From NCBI RefSeq assembly GCF_000412185.1, contig NZ_ASJA01000013.1:32319-96318 (forward strand): a stretch of 64,000 nt of DNA. Reading direction: 5' to 3'. The position numbers and the translations under genes are program-made. Below are positions 25,851-33,635 of the stretch, one piece after another. How positions within the stretch are numbered: position 1 is the first letter of the stretch; the number at the start of each line of letters is the position of its first letter. Origin of the DNA: Euryhalocaulis caribicus. GTDB taxonomy: Bacteria; Pseudomonadota; Alphaproteobacteria; Caulobacterales; Maricaulaceae. A model generated the notes under the pieces. The model was not told where the DNA came from, did no database searches, and was given only the letters and a program-made list of their open reading frames with translations.

Positions 25851-26930
25851 TTACGATTTCAGCGGCGAAACGCGCGTCACATGGCCCATTTTACGGCCCG
25901 GACGGATGTCGTTCTTGCCGTAAAGATGGATGTGCGCGCCTGATTCCCGCGCCAGATCCGGCCAGGTTTCCGCGTCTTCTCCGATCAGATTGACCATTTG
26001 CGCGCGGCCCAGCGGCGCCGGATCGCCCAGCGGCCAGCCCGCGACGGCGCGGATATGCTGTTCGAACTGGCTGGTTTGCGAGCCTTCGATGCTCCAGTGC
26101 CCGGAATTATGGACGCGCGGAGCGAATTCATTGACCAGCAGCGCGCCGTCTTCGCACTCGAAAAGCTCCACCCCGATCACGCCGACATAGTCCAGCGCCT
26201 CCAGAATGGCGCGCGCGATGCGGTTTGCCTCGTCATTGACGGCCGGTTTGGCCTCCGCCGGCGAGGTGCTGCGCCACAGAATGCCGTCGCGGTGTTCATT
26301 TTCCGCCAGCGGATAGGGCACGAAATCGCCGTCCAGAGACCGCGCGGCGATCACGGAGACCTCCCGCACGAAGCCGCACATCGCTTCCAGGATGCAGGGA
26401 CGGCGGCCCAGCGAATCGAAAGCGCTTTCCAGTTCGGCCGCGGAGCCGACTTTCGCCTGCCCCTTGCCGTCATATCCGCCGTGGCGGGTCTTCAGGATGG
26501 CGGGAAAACCGACCGAATCCGCCGCGCCCGCAAAGTCATCGGGGGATGAAACAGCGGCAAACGCCACGGTCGCCGCGCCGGACTCATTGACGAAGGTCTT
26601 TTCCTTCAGGCGATCCTGCGCCACTTCCAGCGCCTGCGCGCCGGGCCGAAGCGGCACGCCGGCGCGCTCCACGGCGCGGGCGGTGTCGGCGGGGACGTTT
26701 TCAAACTCGTAAGTGACCACGTCGCAGCCGCGCGCGAACGCTTCCACCGCGTCCAGATCGTCATATCCGGCGACGGTAGCGCCAGCGGCGGTGCGTTCGG
26801 CGGGGGAATTGTCCTGCGGAACGAAGATTTTGACGTCAAAACCCAGCGGCGCGGCGGCCATGGCCAGCATGCGGCCCAGCTGACCGCCGCCCAGAATGCC
26901 GATCGTGGAGCCGGGAGGGAGCGCCGTCAT
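25851..26930 (-). CDS. purK: 5-(carboxyamino)imidazole ribonucleotide synthase
   Basis: This 359-residue ATP-grasp enzyme converts AIR and bicarbonate to N5-CAIR in purine synthesis. The start I-G-I-L-G-G-G-Q-L-G-R-M, the E-N-V-P segment and the late E-F-A-P-R-V-H-N-S-G-H-W motif are diagnostic of PurK. Its start overlaps the purE stop (TGATG), giving a translationally coupled purE-purK operon. Confidence 0.97.
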   Translation of the reverse strand: MTALPPGSTIGILGGGQLGRMLAMAAAPLGFDVKIFVPQDNSPAERTAAGATVAGYDDLDAVEAFARGCDVVTYEFENVPADTARAVERAGVPLRPGAQALEVAQDRLKEKTFVNESGAATVAFAAVSSPDDFAGAADSVGFPAILKTRHGGYDGKGQAKVGSAAELESAFDSLGRRPCILEAMCGFVREVSVIAARSLDGDFVPYPLAENEHRDGILWRSTSPAEAKPAVNDEANRIARAILEALDYVGVIGVELFECEDGALLVNEFAPRVHNSGHWSIEGSQTSQFEQHIRAVAGWPLGDPAPLGRAQMVNLIGEDAETWPDLARESGAHIHLYGKNDIRPGRKMGHVTRVSPLKS

Positions 26931-27418
26931 CAGCCTTCGGGCGACTCCGGCACGGAATCACGTTGCCGGTCGCGCCACGCCTGCAGCTTCTCCGCGACAG
27001 CTTCATCCTGCAGGGCGATCACGGCGGCGGCCAGAAGCGCGGCGTTTTTGGCCCCGGCCTTGCCGATGGCCAGCGTGCCGACCGGAATCCCGGCGGGCAT
27101 CTGGACGATGGAGAGGAGCGAATCCAGGCCCGAAAGCGCCTTGCTTTCAATGGGAACGCCGAAAACGGGCAGCGGCGTCATGGCGGCGGCCATGCCGGGC
27201 AGATGCGCCGCCCCGCCGGCGCCGGCGATCACGCACTGGAAGCCCTCGGCCTTCGCGCCCTTGGCGAAATCATACAGACGGTCAGGAGTCCGGTGGGCCG
27301 AAACCACGCGCGCATCATAGCTGACGCCGAGTTCGTCCAGAATCCCGGCGGCTTCGGAAAGGGTCGGCCAGTCCGAGGTCGATCCCATGATTATGGCGAC
27401 CCGCGGCGCTTTGCTCAT
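26930..27418 (-). CDS. purE: 5-(carboxyamino)imidazole ribonucleotide mutase
   Basis: This 162-residue enzyme converts N5-CAIR to CAIR. Conserved elements are [10 protein letters not shown] near the N-terminus, S-A-H-R-T-P-D-R, and [10 protein letters not shown]. It is the short class I PurE that works with PurK, which follows it with a one-base overlap. Confidence 0.97.
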   Translation of the reverse strand: MSKAPRVAIIMGSTSDWPTLSEAAGILDELGVSYDARVVSAHRTPDRLYDFAKGAKAEGFQCVIAGAGGAAHLPGMAAAMTPLPVFGVPIESKALSGLDSLLSIVQMPAGIPVGTLAIGKAGAKNAALLAAAVIALQDEAVAEKLQAWRDRQRDSVPESPEG

Positions 27419-27534
27419 GTCGCTGCCCCAGTTGAAAGAAGCGCGGGAGAATAGGTGCGAAGTCTATCGCGTCAAGCGTGGCCGTCATTGACGCTTTCTT
27501 AACCGTGAAACGCGATTTTCTATTTTGATTAACC

Positions 27535-28248
27535 ATGATCCGCTGCAAGAGGCCCGGACAAGCCGCAATGAAAATCGCGCCCGTTACCCGGAAAAGCCCC
27601 GAGCAATTCGAGCCGGATTCGACCCAGCGTCCGAATCTGACCATCGCCGCGGACAATGATCCAAAACCCGATGACCGGTTCAACCGCCTGCTTTCAGAAA
27701 TCCGCCGCCTGCACGCCGAATCGGAACGGCTGCGCGGCCGGATACAGGAGCTGGAGGACCTGGCCGACACTGACGCTTTCCTGCCGATCTTCAACCGCCG
27801 CGCCTTCGAGCGCGAGCTGGAGCGGGAAATCGCGCTGGCCGACCGCCACCGCACGCCGCTGTCCGTGGTCTTTATCGATCTGAACGGGTTCAAGCAGATC
27901 AATGACCGCTTCAGCCACGCTGCGGGCGACGCGGTTCTGATGAATGTCGCCGATATCCTGCGCCACAGCGTCCGCGACACCGATGTCGTCGGCCGGCTGG
28001 GCGGGGATGAATTCGGGGTGATCCTGCACCGCTCTGCCTATGACGACGCCGCCGCCAAGGCGGAGCGTCTGGCGCATGCTATCGCGGGCCAGCCCATCGT
28101 GTTCGAGGGCAATCACTGTGAAGTGGGGGCCGCGGCCGGGGTCTGCGCCTGGCGCAAGGGGGAATCGGCCTCGGAAATCCTGGCCCGGGCGGACGCGGCG
28201 ATGTACGCCAACAAGGCTGAAAGCAAGCGCGCCGAACCGGCGGCCTGA
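27535..28248 (+). CDS. Diguanylate cyclase (GGDEF domain)
   Basis: This is a 237-residue soluble protein. The N-terminal 75 residues are charged and partly coiled-coil, with no clear sensor domain. The GGDEF domain has the intact active-site motif R-L-G-G-D-E-F, and an RxxD product-inhibition site (R-D-T-D) lies exactly five residues before it, so it should make cyclic di-GMP and be feedback-inhibited. No good ribosome-binding site precedes either candidate ATG (27535 or 27568). A TTAACCAT sequence, the CtrA half-site form, overlaps the first ATG. In this class cyclic di-GMP feeds into the cell cycle and surface attachment. Confidence 0.9.
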   Translation: MIRCKRPGQAAMKIAPVTRKSPEQFEPDSTQRPNLTIAADNDPKPDDRFNRLLSEIRRLHAESERLRGRIQELEDLADTDAFLPIFNRRAFERELEREIALADRHRTPLSVVFIDLNGFKQINDRFSHAAGDAVLMNVADILRHSVRDTDVVGRLGGDEFGVILHRSAYDDAAAKAERLAHAIAGQPIVFEGNHCEVGAAAGVCAWRKGESASEILARADAAMYANKAESKRAEPAA

Positions 28249-28270
28249 AATCGCGCTCTTCCGCCTGTGT

Positions 28271-28474
28271 CTAGGCGATGATGTCCGGCGTCAGCTGGTC
28301 TTCCAGAAAACCGATCCGGTCTTTCAGGGCCAGCTTGCGCTTCTTGAGGCGGGCAATCTTGAGCGGATCGGAATTGGCCGAACCCTGCATGGCCACCACC
28401 TCGTCATCCAGTGAGCGGTGCTCGCGCCGCAATTCGTCGAGAGCCTGAAGAATTTCCTCGTTTTCGCCCAGCAC
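28271..28474 (-). CDS. DUF465 small coiled-coil protein (YdcH-like)
   Basis: This is a 67-residue charged helical protein starting at GTG with a GGAGG ribosome-binding site nine bases upstream. The core I-A-R-L-K-K-R-K-L-A-L-K-D-R-I is the DUF465 signature. The function of the family is unknown. It converges on the diguanylate cyclase gene and is divergent from another DUF465 gene at 28641. Confidence 0.85.
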   Translation of the reverse strand: MLGENEEILQALDELRREHRSLDDEVVAMQGSANSDPLKIARLKKRKLALKDRIGFLEDQLTPDIIA

Positions 28475-28640
28475 GGCCGCGCGCCTCCCGTGAGTTCCGC
28501 TGATCAGTGATTATACGTCATTCCCGCTGAGGGGGAAAATATCAAGCCCGCCATATGGGCGTGATTGTGATGTGACGACCGCCCCCGACTGTGTTCTTAT
28601 GGAGTCATTGTCAATCATTCCACCGAGAGGAGATTGGGAT

Positions 28641-28814
28641 ATGGCGAGTGAAGTCCGTATGCAGGACCTTGATCAGAAACACCGTTCCGTCGACATGAAG
28701 CTTCAGGCGGAACTCAAACGACCAACCTGCGACGACCTTATGGTAGCTGAACTCAAGAAACAGAAACTCGCCCTAAAGGATCAGATGCGCGCCCTCAGAC
28801 ACGGCGGCCACTGA
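28641..28814 (+). CDS. DUF465 small coiled-coil protein, second copy
   Basis: This 57-residue protein shares the core L-K-K-Q-K-L-A-L-K-D-Q-M with the neighbouring gene at 28271. A GAGAGGAG ribosome-binding site precedes the chosen ATG. It ends just before a terminator. Two adjacent divergent copies suggest a local duplication with later divergence. The function is unknown. Confidence 0.85.
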   Translation: MASEVRMQDLDQKHRSVDMKLQAELKRPTCDDLMVAELKKQKLALKDQMRALRHGGH

Positions 28815-28817
28815 AAC

Positions 28818-28851
28818 AAGCTCCCGCTGACATCAGCCTGGGAGCTTTTTT
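28818..28851 (+). terminator. Intrinsic terminator after the second DUF465 gene
   Basis: An eight-base-pair GC-containing outer stem (28818-28825 with 28840-28847) and a five-base-pair inner stem surround a short loop, followed by a run of six T. It lies four bases after the stop codon at 28814. Confidence 0.85.
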
Positions 28852-28909
28852 AATTCCGGAAAGAAAATAGGGTCCGCCGACAGGCAGCGGCGGATCACAG
28901 GGAGCCCTG

Positions 28910-29722
28910 ATGGCTGAAGAACGCGTGGCAATCGTCACAGGCGCGGCGCGCGGCATCGGACTGGCGTGCGCGCGGCGCTTCGCCGCCGATGGCGCAAAGG
29001 TCGTGCTGGCGGATCGTGACGACAAGGCGGGCCGCGAGGCGGCCAAGGAACTGGGCGACGAGAAGACCGCCCTCTATGTGCATTGCGACGTCTCGTCACG
29101 GCTGGAGGTTCACAACCTCATCGCCGAGACGCTGTCGGCGTTCGGGCGGATTGACGTGCTGGTGAACAATGCCGGCATGATCTCGACCGGCACGATACTG
29201 GATCTGGAAGAGGACGCCTTCGACAAGGTGATGGGCGTCAATCTGAAAGGCGCGTTCCTGGTGGCTCAGGCGGTCGCCCGGCAGATGGTGAAACAGGTCG
29301 AGGATTCCGACGAGCGGGTGCGCGACCTTCGCCGCCGCCACGCCATCATCAACATGTCCTCGATCAACCAGACGGTCGCGATTCCCAACCAGCTGGCCTA
29401 TTGCGTTTCCAAGGGCGGCATGGGGCAATTGACCAAGGCCATGGCGCTGGCGCTGGCGCCCTACAATATCCGGGTCAACGGCATCGGGCCGGGCAGCGTG
29501 CAGACCGACATGCTGGCCGCGGTGAACGAGGACAAGGCGGTGATGAAGAAGCTGCTGTCCCGCACGCCGATGTCGCGCATGGCGGACGCGGACGAGATTG
29601 CGGGCGTGGCGGCGTTCCTCGCCTCCCCGGATTCGTCCTACATCACCGGCCAGACCATCTATCCCGATGGCGGGCGGCTTGCGCTGAACTATACGGTCCC
29701 GGCGCCGGGGGAAGAGGAATAG
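28910..29722 (+). CDS. Short-chain dehydrogenase/reductase
   Basis: This 270-residue Rossmann-fold enzyme has the cofactor motif V-T-G-A-A-R-G-I-G, the N-N-A-G motif, a catalytic Ser (I-N-M-S-S) and the Y-C-V-S-K pair. The late P-G-S-V-x-T-D-M segment is also typical. A charged insertion (about residues 127-142) lies before the catalytic Ser. The substrate is unknown. Its 3' end overlaps the convergent MerR gene by 34 bases. Confidence 0.9.
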   Translation: MAEERVAIVTGAARGIGLACARRFAADGAKVVLADRDDKAGREAAKELGDEKTALYVHCDVSSRLEVHNLIAETLSAFGRIDVLVNNAGMISTGTILDLEEDAFDKVMGVNLKGAFLVAQAVARQMVKQVEDSDERVRDLRRRHAIINMSSINQTVAIPNQLAYCVSKGGMGQLTKAMALALAPYNIRVNGIGPGSVQTDMLAAVNEDKAVMKKLLSRTPMSRMADADEIAGVAAFLASPDSSYITGQTIYPDGGRLALNYTVPAPGEEE

Positions 29723-30156
29723 CGTACGTTCCCGTGGTTCCGGACGCGGCAGTTTTCATGGTCCGAAAGTGATTCCATGACGGCGCAGGCGGCGATTTCT
29801 CCGCCCGCGCAAACCGCCGCCATGCGCTTCAATTCCTTCTCCAGCGCACGAAGTTGCCGCATCCGTTCACGCACGTCCGCAAGCTGGCGGCGCGCGATTT
29901 CGTCGACCGCCTCGCAGTCGTTTCCCGGCTGAGTCTGCAGATCGATCAATTCGCGGATCGCGGTGACGGGAAAGCCCAGTTCGCGGGCGTGGCGGATGAA
30001 CGCAAGGCGCCGGACCGCCGCATCGTCATAGACGCGCTGACCGCTGACCGTCCGGTCTGGCGCGGGCATCAGGCCGATGGATTCGTAATAACGGATCGTC
30101 GTGATTTTTACGCCGGCGTCCTTCGACGCGCGCCCGATCGTTCGCGTGCGAGTCAT
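29689..30156 (-). CDS. MerR-family regulator, probable metal sensor
   Basis: This 155-residue protein has a MerR helix-turn-helix N-terminus (I-R-Y-Y-E-S-I-G-L-M) and a dimerisation helix, then cysteines at 81, 116 and 124. Their spacing resembles the metal-binding cysteines of the ZntR, CadR and PbrR group, so it is probably a sensor of a soft metal. A GGAG ribosome-binding site lies nine bases before the ATG. It is divergent from an ICMT-like gene with a MerR-type palindrome between them. Its 3' end overlaps the end of the SDR gene. Confidence 0.88.
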   Translation of the reverse strand: MTRTRTIGRASKDAGVKITTIRYYESIGLMPAPDRTVSGQRVYDDAAVRRLAFIRHARELGFPVTAIRELIDLQTQPGNDCEAVDEIARRQLADVRERMRQLRALEKELKRMAAVCAGGEIAACAVMESLSDHENCRVRNHGNVRYSSSPGAGTV

Positions 30157-30174
30157 CCCGGAATGCTCCTTGCC

Positions 30175-30191
30175 TCTACAGTGGCTGTAGA
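30175..30191. promoter_or_regulatory. Probable MerR operator in a divergent promoter
   Basis: A perfect 7-3-7 palindrome (TCTACAG, TGG, CTGTAGA) lies 19-35 bases upstream of the merR ATG and about 50 upstream of the ICMT-like gene. On the plus strand a TTGCCT at 30170 and an ATTAGA or TAGACG at 30193-30200 flank it as possible -35 and -10 elements, 17-19 bases apart. This is the arrangement of MerR-type promoters. Confidence 0.6.
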
Positions 30192-30239
30192 CATTAGACG
30201 TCTTTGCGAAGTTTCAAAATTCGCAAGGAGACACCCGCC

Positions 30240-30809
30240 ATGCTTCCCGAAACAGACTCGAAAACTGTCCTGGCCGCCGCGATGGCGGCGAACGCCTTCC
30301 TGACCGCGCTTCTGGCGTTGCTGATAAAGCGGGATTTCCGGCGTCTGGGCCGGGCCTCATGGGCGGCGGCCGTCTGGAGCGGGATCGCCATGCACGGCCA
30401 CGCTTTGGCGACCTTCCTGATCGCGTGGCTGGACCGGGGCTCGCTCTATGCGCCCGCGGCGTGGAGCGCGGCGGCGGGCGGGGCGCTGGCCGGCACAGGG
30501 CTTTTCATTATCGTGCTGGGGCGCAGGGCCTATGCCTCGCGCGCCCGGGTCTACGGCCTGAGGGAGGACGAGTTGATAGAGCGGGGCGTCTATCGCAGGA
30601 CGCGCAATCCGCAATATGCCGGTTATGGCGTCATGTTCGCGGGCGCCGCCATTGCGGCGGGCTCATCACTGGCGTTCGTCTTTGCAGGCGTGTTCGCTCT
30701 GCTGATCCATGTCTACATCACATGGGTGGAGGAGCCGCACCTCAAGCGCGCGTTCGGGGCCGAATATGACGCCTATTGCGCGCGCGTGGGGCGGTATTTC
30801 CGCCTCTAG
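30240..30809 (+). CDS. Isoprenylcysteine carboxyl methyltransferase-like membrane protein
   Basis: This is a 189-residue protein with about four or five membrane helices. The C-terminal R-N-P-Q-Y-A-G-Y block and the E-E-P-H-L-K-R-A-F-G-x-E-Y-x-x-Y tail are signatures of the ICMT/PEMT group of integral membrane methyltransferases. A strong AAGGAG ribosome-binding site precedes the ATG. Its divergent partner is a metal-type MerR regulator. In bacteria such genes often accompany metal or stress regulators, but the substrate is unknown. Confidence 0.82.
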   Translation: MLPETDSKTVLAAAMAANAFLTALLALLIKRDFRRLGRASWAAAVWSGIAMHGHALATFLIAWLDRGSLYAPAAWSAAAGGALAGTGLFIIVLGRRAYASRARVYGLREDELIERGVYRRTRNPQYAGYGVMFAGAAIAAGSSLAFVFAGVFALLIHVYITWVEEPHLKRAFGAEYDAYCARVGRYFRL

Positions 30810-30841
30810 CGCGGCTCCTCTGCAAGCTTTTGGCGAAGCCG

Positions 30842-31528
30842 TCAGTCCTTCTTGGGGGACTCGCCGAACAGTTCCTCGACCGTTTCGGGGGCCTTGCGGA
30901 CCGGCTCGGGGTCGCGCATGGCGCCGCCGGTTTCGGTCGCGGGCTTCAGCGTATCGCCTTCGTCTTCCGGCTTGATGCCCTTGGCGGCGTCCTCGCGGCG
31001 CTTCTTCTCGGCCGCTTTCTGGACGATGGCGTCCAGTTCGGACTGCGCGCACAGGCCCAGCGCCACCGGGTCGACCGGCTTGATGTTCTGGGTGTTCCAG
31101 TGAGTGCGGTCGCGCACGGCGTTGATCGTGGTCTTGGTCGTGCCGATCAGCTTGGCGATCTGGGAATCGGGGATCTCCGGATGATTGCGGACCATCCAGG
31201 CGATGGCGTCCGGGCGGTCCTGACGGCGCGACAGCGGCGTATAGCGCGGCGCTTTCTTCTTGTTGTGGCTGAGCTTGTCGGCGTGTTCGTGCTCGACCGC
31301 GGTCAGCGCGTAATTCCCGTCATTCTCGGCGCGGCCGATTTCATCCCGCGTCAGCTGGCCGTTGGAAATCGGGTCCGCCCCGCGCACGCCGGCGGCGACG
31401 TCGCCATCGGCGATGCCCTTCACCTCAAGCGGGTGCAGGCCGCAGAAATCGGCAATCTGCTTGAAGCTGAGCGAGGTATTGTCGATCAGCCAGACAGCGG
31501 TGGCTTTCGGCATCAGGATTTCGGTCAT
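30842..31528 (-). CDS. trcR: DUF1013 cell-cycle transcriptional regulator (TrcR-type)
   Basis: This is a protein of about 228 residues. The N-terminal M-P-K-A-T-A-V-W-L-I-D-N-T-x-L-x-F-x-Q-I-A block, the I-A-K-L-I-G-T-T-K-x-T-I-x-x-V-R-D segment and the W-N-T-x-N-I motif are typical of the DUF1013 family. The family is alphaproteobacterial and includes proteins annotated as the cell-cycle regulator TrcR. Two helix-turn-helix-like segments are visible. The chosen ATG (M-T-E-I-L) starts the conserved part; an upstream extension is not homologous. A terminator for the upstream gene separates the two. Confidence 0.82.
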   Translation of the reverse strand: MTEILMPKATAVWLIDNTSLSFKQIADFCGLHPLEVKGIADGDVAAGVRGADPISNGQLTRDEIGRAENDGNYALTAVEHEHADKLSHNKKKAPRYTPLSRRQDRPDAIAWMVRNHPEIPDSQIAKLIGTTKTTINAVRDRTHWNTQNIKPVDPVALGLCAQSELDAIVQKAAEKKRREDAAKGIKPEDEGDTLKPATETGGAMRDPEPVRKAPETVEELFGESPKKD

Positions 31529-31552
31529 CGAAGGGCTCCTTAAAGCAAGGCG

Positions 31553-31587
31553 TAAAAACAAAAACCCGGCGCTGCGGCGCCGGGCTT
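31553..31587 (-). terminator. Intrinsic terminator of the quinone oxidoreductase gene
   Basis: An eight-base-pair GC-rich stem (31565-31572 with 31577-31584) with a four-base loop is followed on the minus strand by a T-rich tract of about a dozen bases. It lies between the quinone oxidoreductase and TrcR genes. Confidence 0.8.
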
Positions 31588-31715
31588 TGGAACTCAAAAC
31601 GGTCGTCCGCCGCCCCGGCCGTGGAGCGAGCGCGTTGAAAACGGCTCAGCTGCAACGCGGACGGTGCGTCTTAACAGGCACCATATAGGCGAGCGCCGCG
31701 CGTTTGAAAACACCT

Positions 31716-32693
31716 TCACACTGTCAGCAGGATCTTTCCGGCGTGATCGGCGCTGTCGATGCGTTCATGGGCCTTTACGGCCTCTTCCAGCGGGAAGACG
31801 CTGTCGATTACCGGTTTAAGCTTGCCCCCCGCGATCAGCGGCCAGGCATGGTCGCGCACCTGCCCCGCGATGCGCGCCTTTTCCTCCGCCGGGCGGGCGC
31901 GCAGGGTGGAGCCGGTGAGGGTCAGCCGCTTGAGCATCAGACGCATCAGGTCGAGCTGGACTTGCGAGCCGTTCAGATAGGCGATCTGCACGCAGCGGCC
32001 GTCCATGTTCAGAAGGTCGAGATTTTTCTGAACATAGTCGCCGCCGACCATGTCCAGCACCACGTCCGCGCCGCCGGCCTCCTTGACGATCTCCGCGAAG
32101 TCTTCTTCGCGATAATTGATCCCGCGCTCGGCCCCCAGGGTTTCGCACAGCGCCGCCTTGTCCGGCGTGCCGGCGGTGGCGAACACGCGCGCCCCGCGCG
32201 CCGCGGCCATCTGGATGGCCGTCGTGCCGATCCCGCTCGCCCCGCCATGCACCAGCAGGGTTTCGCCCTCCTTCAGGGCGCCGCGCTCGAACACATTGGT
32301 CCAGACGGTGAAACAGGTTTCGGGAAGCCCCGCCGCCTCCTGCAGGGTCAGGCCGTCAGGGACGGGCAGGACGCTGCCGGCGTCGGCGAGGGCGTATTCG
32401 GCGTAGCCCCCGCCGCCCAGCAGGGCGACCACGGCGTCGTCCTCTGAGAAGCCCTCCACGCCTTCGCCGAGGGATGCGATACGGCCGGAGACTTCCAGGC
32501 CCAGAATATCGGTGGCGCCGGGCGGGGGCGGATAGAAGCCCATGCGCTGTATCACGTCGGGGCGGTTCACCCCGGCGGCGGCGACGCGGATCAGGACCTG
32601 TCCCGGTCCGGGGCGGGGGATTTCGCGGGATTCGAGAACCAGCGCCTCCGGCCCCCCGGGCTCCGGCGCTGTGACCGCGCGCATCGATTCCAT
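31716..32693 (-). CDS. NAD(P)H-quinone oxidoreductase (PIG3-like, medium-chain reductase)
   Basis: This is a protein of about 325 residues in the zinc-independent medium-chain dehydrogenase/reductase family. It has an N-terminal GroES-like domain with V-N-R-P-D-V-I-Q-R-x-G-x-Y-P-P-P-P-G, and a Rossmann motif in H-G-G-A-S-G-I-G-T-T-A-I-Q. The P-P-P-P-G stretch points to the PIG3/quinone oxidoreductase subgroup. The ATG was chosen because a GGAG lies eight bases upstream. Two GANTC sequences lie at the start codon. Confidence 0.9.
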   Translation of the reverse strand: MESMRAVTAPEPGGPEALVLESREIPRPGPGQVLIRVAAAGVNRPDVIQRMGFYPPPPGATDILGLEVSGRIASLGEGVEGFSEDDAVVALLGGGGYAEYALADAGSVLPVPDGLTLQEAAGLPETCFTVWTNVFERGALKEGETLLVHGGASGIGTTAIQMAAARGARVFATAGTPDKAALCETLGAERGINYREEDFAEIVKEAGGADVVLDMVGGDYVQKNLDLLNMDGRCVQIAYLNGSQVQLDLMRLMLKRLTLTGSTLRARPAEEKARIAGQVRDHAWPLIAGGKLKPVIDSVFPLEEAVKAHERIDSADHAGKILLTV

Positions 32694-32787
32694 AATCAAG
32701 ACTCCGAAAAACCTGCCTGATCCGCTACAATGACGGTTTCGCGACGCGCCGGAAAGGCGCGCGGGTGAAGCTTGAGGAGGAGAGGCC

Positions 32788-32973
32788 ATGTTCGACGATC
32801 TGGAGCCTGCGAAACCGGCTGGCGCGGTGCTGGGGGAAGACCTTTCCCGACTCTCCTGCGAGGAACTGGAAGAGCGGCTGGGCGCGCTGGACCAGGAAAA
32901 GGACCGCGTCAGCGCGGAGCTGAAGTCCAAGCGCGCGGGGCGCGACGCGGCGGATTCGATTTTCGCCCGATAG
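32788..32973 (+). CDS. DUF1192 small coiled-coil protein
   Basis: This 61-residue acidic, helical protein is preceded by a GAGGAGGAGAGG ribosome-binding site. The pattern F-D-D-L-E-P at the start and L-S-x-E-E-L-E-E-R-L in the middle, with the S-I-F tail, identifies DUF1192, a family of unknown function confined mainly to alphaproteobacteria. It is 122 bases upstream of rcdA, a common genomic association. Confidence 0.82.
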   Translation: MFDDLEPAKPAGAVLGEDLSRLSCEELEERLGALDQEKDRVSAELKSKRAGRDAADSIFAR

Positions 32974-33000
32974 GGGTATGGCCCGGGCGTTGCTAGGGAC

Positions 33001-33060
33001 GTTACAAGTTCGCCGCCTTCGGGGCGGAAATCTGTAACGCTCCGCATGAATGGGGGAGCG
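33001..33060 (+). other. Two tandem hairpins upstream of rcdA
   Basis: The first hairpin has a GTTACA/TGTAAC outer stem (33001-33006 with 33033-33038) and a CCGCC/GGCGG inner stem. The second has a CGCTCC/GGAGCG stem ending at 33060. Neither has a T tract, so they are not typical terminators. They could be leader structures of rcdA or a regulatory element. Confidence 0.4.
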
Positions 33061-33094
33061 CGGCCTGATGAGGGCTGCGCGCAATCTTGTAAAT

Positions 33095-33616
33095 ATGACC
33101 GAACCGGCGATTGACCCGCTTGATGATTCCACGAATGCCCGCGCGCGCCGCGTGCGGGATTTTGCTTCCTCTGAAATGTTCTCCCGCGCCTTCGAGGAAG
33201 GCATGAACCTAGTCGAAGAGACCGCCGCCTATCTGGACGGGCCGGGCCGCGAGGAATCGCGCCAGCTGTCCCGCGCCGGGGCGGTGGCCTATGCCAGCGA
33301 GAGCATGCGCCTGACCACGCGCCTTATGCAGGTGGCCTCATGGCTGCTGGTGCAGCGGTCCGTGCGGGAAGGGGAGATGACGCCGGAAACCGCGGCGCAG
33401 GAGAAATTCCGCCTGGCGGAAGAGGCGAAAGGGCGGGCTGGCGCGGAGGATCATGAGATTCCGGCGCGGCTGAAAGATCTTCTGGCGCGGTCGCGCAAGA
33501 TCTATGAGCGCTCACAGCGCATCGACCAGGGCCTCTACAAGACCCTGAAGTCAGCCAATCCGGTTGGAAAACAGGTCGACCGGCTGCGCGAGGCGTTTGA
33601 AGCGCGCCGGCCCTGA
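33095..33616 (+). CDS. rcdA: Regulator of CtrA degradation (DUF1465)
   Basis: This is a protein of about 173 residues and almost entirely helical. The block F-S-R-A-F-E-E-G-M-x-L-V-E-E-T-A-A-Y-L-D-G-x-G-R and the later Y-A-S-E-S-M-R-L-T-T-R-L-M-Q-x-A-S-W-L-L identify the DUF1465 family that contains Caulobacter RcdA. RcdA is an adaptor that with CpdR and PopA delivers CtrA to ClpXP for degradation at the G1-S transition. The start was set at the M-T-E-P methionine; upstream in-frame ATGs at 33050 and 33068 would add residues that look non-homologous. Confidence 0.85.
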   Translation: MTEPAIDPLDDSTNARARRVRDFASSEMFSRAFEEGMNLVEETAAYLDGPGREESRQLSRAGAVAYASESMRLTTRLMQVASWLLVQRSVREGEMTPETAAQEKFRLAEEAKGRAGAEDHEIPARLKDLLARSRKIYERSQRIDQGLYKTLKSANPVGKQVDRLREAFEARRP

Positions 33617-33635
33617 CCAAAGCAAATGGCGTTGC

